From Mangifera indica (Eukaryota > Streptophyta > Magnoliopsida > Sapindales > Anacardiaceae): a stretch of 64,000 bases of DNA. The stretch is from NCBI RefSeq assembly GCF_011075055.1, contig NC_058152.1, positions 8,618,001 through 8,682,000 of the forward strand, in the 5' to 3' direction. Position 1 is the first letter of the stretch. Every line of letters begins with the position of its first letter. Shown here in pieces: positions 22,922 to 33,977 of this stretch. Under the pieces are notes generated by a model. That model did not search any database. It saw nothing but the letters and a program-made list of their open reading frames with translations, and was not told the origin of the DNA. A program made the translations under genes and the position numbers.

Positions 22922-25540
22922 TTATTTTTTTTGGTAAGTAAGTATTATAAACAAGGCAAAAATCGAAGCCAAAACAAGCAATGAAGAGCACCTTAAGCTT
23001 GGCAAACCAAAGAGGCCACCAACAACCAACTAAAAACAAAGGAGACAATAACCACGTATCCAAGACACACCCTTAGCTCAAGGGAAGGCACCAACTAACC
23101 AAGAACACAAGCCATCATTTCTCCCAACCTATAATACTAAACAATATGATAGCTTTAAAGAGAAAAGCTAAACAATTAAAGAAAACAATGCAGAACTAAA
23201 ATTGTATCTTTATAAATTCATATACAAAAACAACATAAACATTTGTACACAACAACTCAAATTGTATTCTTGAAACCAAACAAGTAATAAATATAACTTC
23301 TTGATTTGCACATTTCCGAGAACACAACCAACTTCATAATATTGCTACACTTCAGCTTGTTTATGTTCATGCTATAATCTGTTTCTTTACAACATATATA
23401 CTTTAACAAAAAGGATATGCATACATAGCTTTTCAATAGCTAGGACTACAACACTCAAAAGACTTTTACTGGACCATACCAATAAAACACCAAAATTGCG
23501 ATTCCCTAAAGCAAGCAAAGGAAGATATTGTCTTGCAAAAACACAACTAGATTAGGATAATAAAAGCGCCAGCACCACGACAATCACCACCCTAACCCTT
23601 ATTCATTTCTGAAAATACAATTAGGAAAACCCCAAGTCTCAACAAGCTTCTTATTTTTCTTGTTTCTTTGGATCCCTTTAAAAGATGCACCTTTGCCTAT
23701 ACAAAATTTTGAAAATTTCTTCAACAATTTGCTCTTTGGTTTTTGGATGTCATTGGAAGCATCAGTTATTTCTCTCTTTCCAAATATGATAGATAGTTGC
23801 ACTAAGGCTAACCTTTTTCATCAAGTTTCCCAAGTTATCTTGTTTCCATATTTTAGCATACCATTCCATTAAATTGTCCCAATTAATTCTCATATATCTA
23901 TAGCCACATTTCAATGAGACTCTTCTCCAGACGTAGATGCTAAATGCACAACGAAAGAATAGGTGGTCATGGCTTTCAACCATACTTTTATAGAGCTTGT
24001 AATCTATAGAGTTGATTACTCCACAACTAAGGAGTTCTTTTTTTTGTTAGAAGTCTTCTCTTCAATGTTATCCAAAGAAGAATGGCATGTCTTGGCATGT
24101 AATTTCTATGCTAGACCAAACAATCCCAGTTCACTTTCTCATTTTTCTTTCTTAACTCCTTCCATGCAAACTTAATGGTAAAGGATCCACTTAGATTTGG
24201 AGGCCATACCAACTATTTTCCCTACTTGTAGGTTGAAAATTTGCAACTTCTTTCATATTAATTAGAAAGACAAAATTTAAGAGAGGTCGCTTGCAGTTTA
24301 TGCCCTTCACAGTATCCTTAACTAAGAAAATTTGATTTACTCCTACATCATAACATATTTAGCTACCATACCTTTCAATAAAGGGGTCATAGGCATACTA
24401 ATTATCCTTCAAAAGAGGAGTATGATTTCCATTGCTAATAACACACTTTATTTTGTTCCTTATGAAATCTCTCATCTTCAAGATCTTTTTCCAATTCCAA
24501 GAGCTTTCCCTAGTATTACCACTCTCCCAAAAAGTCTTTTTATTAAGTTTATAGGCATAGATCCAATCAATCCAAAGAGAGGTATTTGATTTTTGGCCTA
24601 TGTCCTAAATGTGTTTAAAAAGGGTTACTTTATTACATTCTTTTGATCTCATATGATCAAGACCTCTTTCATTTTTGGGTTTGCAATTATCCTCCTAAGC
24701 CACTTTAGCTTTCCTCCCATTTAGACCAATGCCATCCCAAAAGAATGCTCTTAACTTTAAGTCAATCTCATTCAATACTTTTGAGGGAAGCAAGGACATT
24801 TAAGCTCAATATATTTGAAAGCTCTAAAGTACTAATTTAATAAGAATAAGGCGCCCTATATAAGAAGGCAATCTACTCTTCTAAGAGGTAATCTCACTAA
24901 TGATTTTCTTAATTAAAGCTTACATTCCAAGTAAGATAGTTTAGAAGTAATCATTGGCACCCCTAAGTAAAGAGAGCCTTTTTTTCTTCAAACTGAAGGT
25001 AATTCATAAGCATTTCTTTGTCATTTTTGGTTATACCTGAAAAGAACATACAACTTTTTGAAGTGTTGGCTAGAAGCCTAGACCATTTATAGAAAGTGTC
25101 GAGGATTTGTTTGATAACAAGAATTAACTTCTTCTCCTCCTTACAAAAAATAATTAAATCATCCGCAACGCAAAGGTGGGTGATTTTTTTCTTACTACAC
25201 TTCCAATGATACCCAAAAATGTTGTTTAAGGTTTCCTTAGAAAACAATCGAGAGAAGACTTCTATAACGATCACAAAAAGGTAAGAAGAGATTAGATCTC
25301 CTTGCCTAATTCCTCTTGAGCTTTTGAATAACCTTGAAGTTCCCTATTTATACGAATTGAGAAAGAAGATGTGGTAATACATTCCTTAATCTAACCAACA
25401 AACTTCAACTGTACTTTAATTATCTTAAGAATTTCCAGAAGAAACTCCCAATCTACCATGTCATAGGCTTTTAGAAAGTCCACCTTTATAGCACATCTAT
25501 TATTCTTTCCAATCTCTATATGGTATTTGTTCATAAGCTC
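22922..25540 (-). pseudogene. LINE F: 3' part of ORF2 and 3' UTR, minus strand
   Basis: The A-tail is the T-run near 22925-22932 (minus: TTACTTACC-A(n)). Upstream in element order: a long 3' UTR (to about 23590), a C-terminal zf-RVT region ('SHDHLFFRCAFSIYVWRRV' near 23920-23975, 'YHIWKERNN' near 23762-23790), the connection domain, and RT. The RT has 'CVADDLIIFC' (25147-25180, so FADD reads VADD) and 'KVDFLKAYDMVDWEFLL' (about 25425-25480). It stops at 25540 where the A-tail of LINE E begins. Frames are repeatedly broken. Confidence 0.8.
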
Positions 25541-28171
25541 TTTTTTTTTTTTTGTTATACAAATAAGTATTATAAACAAAACAAAATTGAAGGCAAACAA
25601 TTTTCTTCTTAGACTTGAAAATGCAATTAGGATGGCTTTATGCCTTAGCAATCCTTTCATTCTTCAATATGAGACTAAATCCTAAAAAATAAGCCCCTTT
25701 GTCTTTATAAGAATTATAAACTCTTGCGAATATAATCTCTTTGGAGAAAGCAAGACCAGAGAAGCTTATATTATTCCTCTCCTTTCATATAGCATAAGTG
25801 GTAGCTCCAAGAGCCATTATGCTCATCAGGTTTTTTATGTTGGAGGTTTTCTAGTCTACCATAATATTGTCTACATAATCCTCCCAAGGTTGGACACTAT
25901 ACCTTCTACCACATAATTTCATAATACCTTCTTAAATAAATTTGCAAAATGAGCAATAGAAAAGAAGATGGTCTAGGGTCTTATCCGAATCATTACAAAG
26001 GACATAAGTGGTGGTTTGGATGATGTCATGCCTGAATAGCTTGTCCTTAGTTGGCTGATGCTTCTTCAATGCTATCCAGAAGATGAGAGAATGCCTTGGA
26101 ATATGGTTTTTATGCCATACCAAGCTATGCCATTTAACTTCCTCCCTTATACTTCTCAACTCATTCTAAGCCGAATTTATAGAGAAGACACCATTTTCAA
26201 TAGGTAGTCAAACAACCCTGTCTTCTTCTCTAGTAAGGTGAAAATTAATCAAGTTTCTTATTTTCATTAGGTGGACTATGTTTATCAAAGGCCATTCCCA
26301 ATTATGCTCTTGACTTTACAATTTAAACCAAGCCCTACATCATAAATAATACGGTTCCCATATCTTTCCCCAGGGGACCAAAAGGATGCCAATTCTCTAT
26401 TCAAAGAAGATTTTTCTCCCCATCTCTTATTTTGACTTTTATCTTTCTCTTCATAAACTCCTTCATTTTCAGAATTTTCTTCCAATTCCAAGAGATATTC
26501 CTAGTGGTATTCATCTCCCATAAGCTTTTATCCTTGAGCCTCATAGCTTTGACTCAATCAACCCAAAGAAAAGAGCTTGATTTTTAGCAAATATCCTAAA
26601 TATATTTTGCCATTACAACCTTGTTCCACCCCTTGCTACATATGATACTGAGACCACCCTCTTTTTTAGGCAAGCACACTTCTTCCTAAGCCACTCTAGC
26701 TTTTCTTTTATTAAGATTCGTTCTACCTCAACAAAAAGCTTTCAAATTGGCATCAATATCCTTGATATGCATTAGGCAGCCAACATATGAAAAATATTTA
26801 CTCTTCCAAGAAGTCATTCTCCCATGAATTTTGTTTACCAAAGGATTACAATCCTTACAAGAAAGCTTCGAAGATATCATAGGAACTATAAGGTAATTAA
26901 AAGAAAGTATACCTTTTTCAAATTGCATGCACCCTATAATGGTGTCCTTCTCCCTTTGAGACACCTCAGAAAAGAATATACAACCATTTGAATTGTTAGC
27001 CTTCAAACCAGACCATTTGTGAAAGATTTGCAAGGCTTGCTTATTGATGGCAATTGTCTTCTTCTTGGCTTTGCAAAATATGAGTAAGTTATCTGCAAAG
27101 CATAAGTATGTGATATCCACCTCATGACATCTCCAATGGCAATTAAAGCTTTTATCCTTAGCCATATTTCCCATAATTTGAAATAAGACTTCCATAATAA
27201 TCACAAAAAGGTAAGAGAAGATTAGATTTGATGCATACATGGGTCCTTCTCCATTTTTGAGCTCCATATCTTCCCCAAGTCACCACGCCACCCAAGAAGT
27301 TAAGATGAATCAATTTCCAGCAACATACAAGCCCAAGGATGCAATACATCCTTAATTTTGGTCCAAATCAACCTTTGGGTATAGCCTCCTTAAGTGAACT
27401 TAAGACCCACTTATGTAATTGCTCTAATTGATCCAAAAGTGTAACTTTTGAAGCTTACTATTGGTCCAAATGTCCAAGACTCCTTTTTGAAGCCCAAAGA
27501 GCTCAAAGTATGCCTTTAGTTGGTTTTGAACTAGAAGAAAAGATAGTTGTCTTAGTTAGGAAACAAGTTTCCTACATTTAAGGAAAAAATGTACTATTTT
27601 GTCTTGTATTTATTAATTTGGGTATGGGTTTAGTTTATGATGGATGGCTTAGCATACATTAGGCACTTTAGTTAATTTTATATTAATTTTGTTGACCAAA
27701 GTGTATCATTGCCCTTTATTCCTCCTATATAAAGGAGTGAGCCTTCATTTGTAATTGGTTGGTTAGCATTTTGAATAAAAATTTGAAGAAAGCTTTGTTG
27801 GCTTTTATCTTATTTCCTTATCCAATCATTCTTGGTGGAAGATTGGTGGTGGAAGACCCAAGGTTGGTGGAACTTTCCTTTATGTCTTGGTTACATTTTA
27901 TGTTTCCCTTGAAATCCAAAGTGTGAAGACTTAATTGTGTGTTGTATGCCTTAGGTACTATTCACAGCGTGCGATTTTGCCATTTCCAGTTTTTGCTAGC
28001 AAACTTTGAAGTTAGTTTTGAATGTCTTGTTGATTGAGTTGTGGTTGACATTATATACTGTTAAAAATCTCTTTGAATGATTTTTCCAATGATATATAAT
28101 TTGCAAGATTTAGAGGTCATTTGGTTAGTTAAAACTGAGAGATAAATTGCTGCTGAGCTAAATAAATAGTA

Positions 28172-29206
28172 GGGAGAAGGACTATTTCCCACCTAACTTT
28201 TGATGCATTTTCAAAATGCCACCCACGGCAGATGAAAATCCACTTTTCTCACCCATAAGCAAACTGCCGTCTAATTTTTCAGTTAGGAATAGGGGAAAAA
28301 TCGTCATTTGCTATTTAAAACCTTAAAACTTTAAAATTTTACAGTTTCCCCCTCCAGGTTTTAAAAACTAATAACTAACCCATCCTCAAAGTTTGAAAAG
28401 TTTAGATTTCACCCCTGGCATTTGCTTCCTTCTCTGGCCACCACCGACGGCTGACGCATTTAATCGATCTCCCATCTCCGATTACAAAAGACGACGAAGG
28501 ATGACCCTTCGTCACCCAGATCTGAATGACAAAGCGTCATCCAGGTCTGGAAGAACAGACAAAGGACGACGCTTCATCGTCTTTCGTCGTCGCGTCGTCC
28601 AGACGTGATGAGTGACGAAAAGAGAAGAAGAGAGACCTTCATCAAGCGATCTCCTAGATTTGAACGACGAGCGACGAAGAGAGGTCTCTTCGTCGCATCG
28701 TACGATGAAGAGATCTCCGTCTCTTCATTGCACCGTGCAACAAAGAGATCTTTGTCACTTCATCGCACCACTGTCGTCGCACCAGGAGAAGGAAGAGGCC
28801 AGTGATGACGCCGGAGAAGACGTCAGGAGATGAAGTTGAAGAATAGGGGTGAAATGCTAGTTTTGAAAGTTATGGGGGGCGGCTATATTTTGAAAAAATA
28901 TGAAAACCCTAGGTTTGGGGGTGAAAATGTTAGTTTTTAAAGTTTAAAAACTTTAGGTAAGGTAAAAATGTTAGTTTCTAAAACCTAAAAGGGGTGAATG
29001 GTAAAACCCTCACATCAATTTTGGGAGATTAAATTTAGGGGTATTTTTGTCATTTCATCTAACAAGGGTAAAATGGATATTTTACCCTTATGCAAACAGA
29101 TATCATCCATTTTAACAACTCATGGGTGGGAAAAGTGGACTTTCATCTGTCATGGGTGGCATTTTGAAAATGCATCAAAAGTTAGGTGGGAAATAGTCCT
29201 TTTCCC
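28172..29206. mobile_element. Non-autonomous Mutator-like element with long TIRs
   Basis: A 1035-bp element with terminal inverted repeats of about 92 bp (28172-28263 and 29115-29206; ends GGGAGAAGGACTATTTCCC against GGGAAAAGGACTATTTCCC, only a handful of mismatches in all). Flanked by a perfect 9-bp duplication TAAATAGTA (28163-28171, 29207-29215), the hallmark length of Mutator-like elements. Further inside, the arms still show inverted similarity. The core (28430-28830) is clearly richer in G+C than its surroundings, full of GACGA/TCGTC words, and may be captured host sequence. No transposase is present. Confidence 0.9.
28430..28830 (+). other. GC-richer core of the MULE, possible captured sequence
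   Basis: Two overlapping open frames (28393-28608, 28605-28805) rich in Arg/Asp/Ser exist, but both come from GACGA/CGTCG repetition and match no family I know. Pack-MULEs of plants often hold GC-rich gene pieces; that is the only reason to suspect capture here. Confidence 0.4.
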
Positions 29207-29929
29207 TAAATAGTAATATTCATAATTGAGTTTGTGTGTTGTTGCATTGTCTTGATGGAAATGCACCAAGATCACCTTACTTTAACTCTCTTGAGCTTTT
29301 GAAGAACCTTTAAAGCTCCCCATTGATACATATCAAAAAAGAAGGAATGGTTACACATTCCTTTATCCGTTTGATGAGGGATGGAAGAGGCTAATTGACT
29401 TTATAACCACCAAAAGAAAATCCCAACTAACCATGCCATAAGCTTTAAGGAGGTCAACTTCAATGACACACCTTTTATGGTTCCCTATCTCCTTATGATA
29501 ATTGTGCATGAGTTTTTGGCATAGAATGATGTTGTCTTTAATTTTCCTCCCACAAATGTCGTTTGAGCATTGCTTATGAAATTAGGAAGCATTCCTTTGA
29601 TCTTATTGGCCAATATCCTAGTAATACATTTGTAAATGGTATTGCAACAAGATATAGGTTGAAAATCTTTGTCATAAGAAAGATTTGCACATTTTTGAAC
29701 AAGGGCTATTATGGTACACTTTAGTTTTTTAAGCATGCATATCAAAGCAAAGAAGTCTTTGATGGCTTTAACCACATCTTCCCCCACAATGCTCTAAGCA
29801 CTCTTGGAAAGAAAAAGCTCCAAAACCATTTAGATCTAGAGTTTTGTTATTGTCCATAGAAAACATAGTTTCTCTCATTTCTTCACTAGTAACTTTTTTT
29901 TATCATTTCCATAGTTTAGTCTCTAGGGA

Positions 29930-30437
29930 TCTTGAAGTTAATAAGCTTGTCAATGTTGTCCTTATCAATACCATTTGTAAGGTTGGGTTATCTTACACTC
30001 TTTATAACTTGTGGAAAGAGAGAAATAACCGTACCTTCTATCAAATGGTGGTTTCCAAAAAGATCTTGATTTTGAGAATTTAGAGGGATATAGGGGACAA
30101 GGTTTTGGACATCTCTAGGTTTCTCCATCCATGGATAACTTGAGCTTCCCTTCAGTGTGGCACTTACCCCCTTGCATCTTTAGAAGGTAAAGAGATAGAG
30201 GTATTTGGATCCTAGACTGTGGTTGAGTATGTGAGCTTTTGTTGGCCCTTGCGGTAGATCTTTCCTTGGTTTCTTTGTTTAGTTATGGGTTGTTTCCCTT
30301 GTTTGTATTGGGTGTTTTTGTTGTTGTCGTTGTTTAGTTTCCTTTAGCCCGAGACTTGTTTGTGGCAAGGGCTCTTTTTCTTTAACCTAGGGTTTTGTGG
30401 TAAGGCCCTTTTTTGGTAGTAATACATTTTAATTATC
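29930..30437 (+). pseudogene. LINE G: C-terminal ORF2 end and 3' UTR
   Basis: Starts with the LINE ORF2 C-terminus ('LEVNKLVNVV', 'YTLYNLWKERNNRTF', 29940-30045), then a stop near 30081. A G/T-rich 3' UTR follows, ending 'GGTAGTAATACATTTTAATTATC' plus A/TA repeats at 30437. Heavily 5'-truncated. It lies head to head with minus-strand LINE E. Confidence 0.7.
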
Positions 30438-30627
30438 AAAAAATATATATATGCAGTCAACCACAAACATTAATCCAAGGATCTTCCTAAGGCCTGAGCA
30501 CCAAATTGTTTATGATATGGCAATATTTGATCCCATGGATAAGCGTGTTCTTCTCCCATATGATGTAACACCCAGAAGTCAAAGACATCATCCTTTGTTA
30601 CTCATGCCCACCATTTACATTACTCCT

Positions 30628-31490
30628 CTAAACACTTGATCTCCCACTGTTCATGTCAGACCAAGTTACTCTATATTGAAAACCTGTTTCTAAAACATGT
30701 CTTTCACATAATTCTTGCAATTCTTCCTTACAATTATAATAACCCATTATTTTGATGCTCATATCAAATTGTATTTCACAATTACCAATACCTGCATTCT
30801 TAACATCTATGGCGGCTTGCAAAACCCATTGAAATAAATTAGAAACATAAATATTTCCCCTTTTTGCTCCATATCAACCAAATTATGATGTCCCATTCTA
30901 CACTCGACCCCGACATTATGAACATTAGTAACATCTTCTCTTACATCCAACTCAAGGTCTTCAATCAATACATCATACATTTCATCAACTTTCATAAACT
31001 TCATGAATTGATCATCATTACACTCAACATCATCATCATTATCCAAATTATCATCATCATCATTATTCACATCATCCTTATGGAAATTATGTGGTTGTGC
31101 CTAGTTGTATGCTAAATAATCCTCTCTTTGTTCCTTATTAACCTACTCTTCTTAGAGATTGTCTCTTTCTTTGATACGACTCTCTATAACATAAAACTGT
31201 GTCGATAGTATTTTTCCCCTGTTGCCAACATAGTACAGTGAACATTAGTATCATCTCGAATCTCATATGGATTTCAATTTAATGACACTTCATTGTCTAT
31301 AAATATGAGGATATTTGATCAACTTTGATTGATTCTGAGACAAGAACAAATTTCTCAACAAATCCTTTGAAATTAGCTCTTGCATAAACCATTATCATCC
31401 TTTTAGCCCCATCAACATATCTCAGAATATTGTCATCTCTAGTAACCTATTACCCCTCAAGCCAAATCATAAAAATAGCTTGAGCCTTTT
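30628..31490 (-). pseudogene. Possible N-terminal part of a MULE-type protein
   Basis: Minus-strand pieces read in order as 'RMIMVYARANFKGFVEKF' (about 31365-31420), an Asp/Asn-rich stretch (31010-31070, from ATC repeats) and 'CKEELQELCERHVLETGFQY' (30665-30735). The last resembles the N-terminal region of plant MuDR-like transposases, in which an 'F.....L......VETGF.F' segment precedes the zinc-binding part, and acidic runs are common there. No catalytic core follows. I am not sure of this call; it could be an unrelated decayed gene. Confidence 0.35.
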
Positions 31491-32333
31491 TTAAAAGAAA
31501 AAATAAAATCTATGATACAATAGAACAATTTAATAAGTCAAATGAAAAGGTTCATTAGAATTTTGTAATAAAATTTCAAGCTTAGGGAACAATTTAATAC
31601 ATACACGCTTGTATGTTAGGGCCAAGTGTGTTTGGATGTCCAAGTTGGGCGCATTTACCCCATGTTCTTCACCCGTTATATTTTCTCCATCAATTTGACC
31701 ATAAAAACATCATAAACGTACATTCAACCTAATCTAATAAAATTTTCCAATTGAAATATCAATACTCTAACTAATTTAATTAACAAGTAATAATATTCAT
31801 CAAGAAATCATCATTTCCCCAACATAATCACATAGTATATGCTACTTGAAATTCTAGGGTTTTCAAATGTCTAACAAAATAAATAATATTATAATGGTTT
31901 AGATCAATATTTACCTGGATTAGGATGAGTTTGATATAAGGTTTCTGTAATTGTGCTTCGATTTTGGCAAAACAATTGTTTAATTTGTTTGTAGTGAGAA
32001 ACCGATTGAAACATGTGCTCTTAAAGTTGAAATTAGAGTAAACCTAGAATTATACTAGATTTTTGGGTATGATTTCATAATGAAAAAAATTGGTGGATAG
32101 ATACTTATAGGTGAGATAAATTTTTGGTATAATAATTGAATTTACAAGAAAAGTGATTTGGAGATGAATAATAATTCATTAAAATAGAACTAGAGAAGAT
32201 AGACAAAAACAATTACTTGGCAGAGTTGTACATGTCTATGCCTGCACATAACTAATTAGACAATGCTATAATTAATTTAATTAGGCAATATCTAATAATT
32301 CACAAAGAAGGAAATAAATATAGATTAACAACT

Positions 32334-32336
<3 letters not shown>

Positions 32337-32390
<54 letters not shown>
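32337..32390. repeat. (AT)n microsatellite
   Basis: About 27 uninterrupted AT units, directly before a SINE head fragment. Confidence 0.95.
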
Positions 32391-32393
<3 letters not shown>

Positions 32394-32395
32394 AA

Positions 32396-32500
32396 ACTTG
32401 GGATATAGTATTCAGATTCACAATCACTATACCAAGTAAGTGAAAGATCTTCTGTTTGAAAGTTCTAATGTTTCATCAGTTTTGCTAACCCTCAGGTAAT
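32396..32500 (-). mobile_element. SINE head fragment
   Basis: Minus strand: 'GGTTAGCAAAACTGATGAAACATTAG...' matches the tRNA-like head of the SINE at 17581-17880. Only the 5' part is present; its other side is the (AT)n tract. Confidence 0.55.
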
Positions 32501-33171
32501 GTATATGCATATATACTAAATTGATAAATCTAATAACTGGGGATAGAGTTCAAAGCATCTTGATAAAGATTATTCCTTTGATGGGATTACATTAATTTTA
32601 AGAAATTAATTCATAATTTCATCAATGGCATTACAATTAATTTTAAGAAATTAATTCATATTTGCAACATTGGTAATACTTTTATTATACATATCTGTCA
32701 AATAACTTTTTTTTTTTATGTAATAGCTGTCTGTCACATTAGTTGTATGACACATGGTAATATTAGTGGTACAATACCGAAGTTTTTCCTAGATTTTTTT
32801 CCTAGTATTATTAGTCTTAAAAAAAAAAAAAAGAAGATAATAATAAGTATCTAAGCATGGCCCCTTGGGAACATGTAACAGGAATTGAGACGATAATAGG
32901 ATTATGACTAGTGGTTGATCTCATTCCAACTCTCTACAATTTGAGAATGTGACCAATGTATATAGGTTAACCTCTTCCAAACTTTCCGTTTACCTTTGGC
33001 AAGGATGGCTTTGGCCTTTCTCTTCGCACTCATTAAAATAATCAAATCTCTCTCACCTATTAACTTTTCCATTCTGGCACATTTACTGCTTTAAGGTATC
33101 TTATTCAATTGTTTGTTATTCTTTCTATATTTCATTAAACATCATTAATTGCACTCTTTTTGAGAGACCTC

Positions 33172-33179
33172 TATATAAA
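33172..33179 (+). promoter_or_regulatory. TATA box of the GA20-oxidase gene
   Basis: TATATAAA in the context CCTCTATATAAAGATTC. It is only 34 bp before ATG 33206, so a typical start site 25-35 bp downstream would fall at or just past the first ATG. This makes ATG 33218 a serious alternative start, unless another promoter is used. Confidence 0.6.
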
Positions 33180-33205
33180 GATTCTTCTGTACAAACCTCT
33201 TTGCA

Positions 33206-33885
33206 ATGTCTCTCATAATGAACTCTAACAATTCACCCCTTGATTTGTGTTCTCCATTGATGGACCAAAAAAATGATGAGAAAGGTTCCATTATTTTCGA
33301 TACTTTGAAAAAGCAAACAAACATTCCAACTGAGTTTATTTGGCCAAACAGCGACTTGGTCAATACCCAACAAGAGCTTAACGAGCCCTTGATAGACTTG
33401 GAAGGATTCATGAAGGGTGATGAAAGTGCCACAGCTGAAGCCATTCAGCTTGTGAGAAATGGCTGTTTGGAGCATGGATTCTTTCAAGTGATCAATCATG
33501 GCGTCGATGCAAGTCTCATAAATGCAGCCTACGAAGAAATTGATTCTATTTTCAACCTTCCTCTTGAAAAGAAACTCAGCATTCCAAGGAAGCCTTTCCA
33601 GGTTTTTGGATACTCTGGTGCTCATGCTGATCGTTTCTCATCCAAGTTGCCTTGGAAGGAAACGTTGTCTTTTGGGTTCCCTTACGGCGAGAATGACTCC
33701 AACCCTGTTATTCTTAACTACTTCAAATCTGTTCTGGGAGAAGATTTTGAACGCACAGGGTGAGTATAGTTTTTAAGTACGAACGAAAAGTCATTCAGTT
33801 GGCTGTTATCAAACTACTGATTAGTCATCTTCGTACTGTACTAATTGTGTTTTCTAGTATTTACATCTAATATTGTGTACTGAAG

Positions 33886-33977
<92 letters not shown>

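Larger units (their letters stand above)
27229..29268 (+). repeat. Solo LTR, family T, carrying a MULE insertion
   Basis: Starts TGATGCATAC and ends TGCACCA; it contains CCTATATAAAGGAG (about 27724-27737), a likely LTR TATA box. Homologous to the solo LTR at 21911-22903. Without the 28172-29206 insertion and one copy of its duplication it is about 996 bp. It lies in LINE E with AGATT (27224-27228) and AGATC (29269-29273) as a near-perfect 5-bp duplication. Confidence 0.8.
25541..29928 (-). mobile_element. LINE E, minus strand, split by a solo LTR
   Basis: The A-tail is the T-run at about 25541-25553. The element runs 'backwards' through a 3' UTR, a zf-RVT-type C-terminus ('HSLVWHKNHIPRHSLIFWIA' near 26050-26120; 'DHLLFYCSFC' near 25945-25975), RT ('LCFADNLLIFC' near 27075-27108, FADD changed to FADN) up to 27228. 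It continues at 29269-29928 with the upstream RT ('AQTTFVGG', 'CCNTIYKCITRILANKIKG') and 'SMDNNKTLDLNGFGAF'. The LTR insertion point lies in the segment before '.LRQGD..S.YLF', and LINE F at 25280-25320 shows the uninterrupted version. Confidence 0.78.
31491..33171. other. Intergenic, upstream of the GA20-oxidase
   Basis: AT-rich. Holds a (TA)n microsatellite (32337-32390), a SINE head fragment (32396-32500), a repeated 'TTAATTTTAAGAAATTAATTCATA' pair (near 32594 and 32639) and an A-run near 32819-32832. No coding region was recognised. The last few hundred bases probably contain the promoter of the downstream gene. Confidence 0.6.

Noticed and set aside
22922..30437. A single twin-primed LINE spanning both strands
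   Set aside because: The minus-strand LINEs have their own A-tails (22922, 25541) and long bodies, so at least they are separate insertions; only the 29930 piece remains open.
33233..33625. 130-codon antisense ORF across exon 1 of the GA20-oxidase
   Set aside because: Shadow of a conserved sense exon; no family resemblance.
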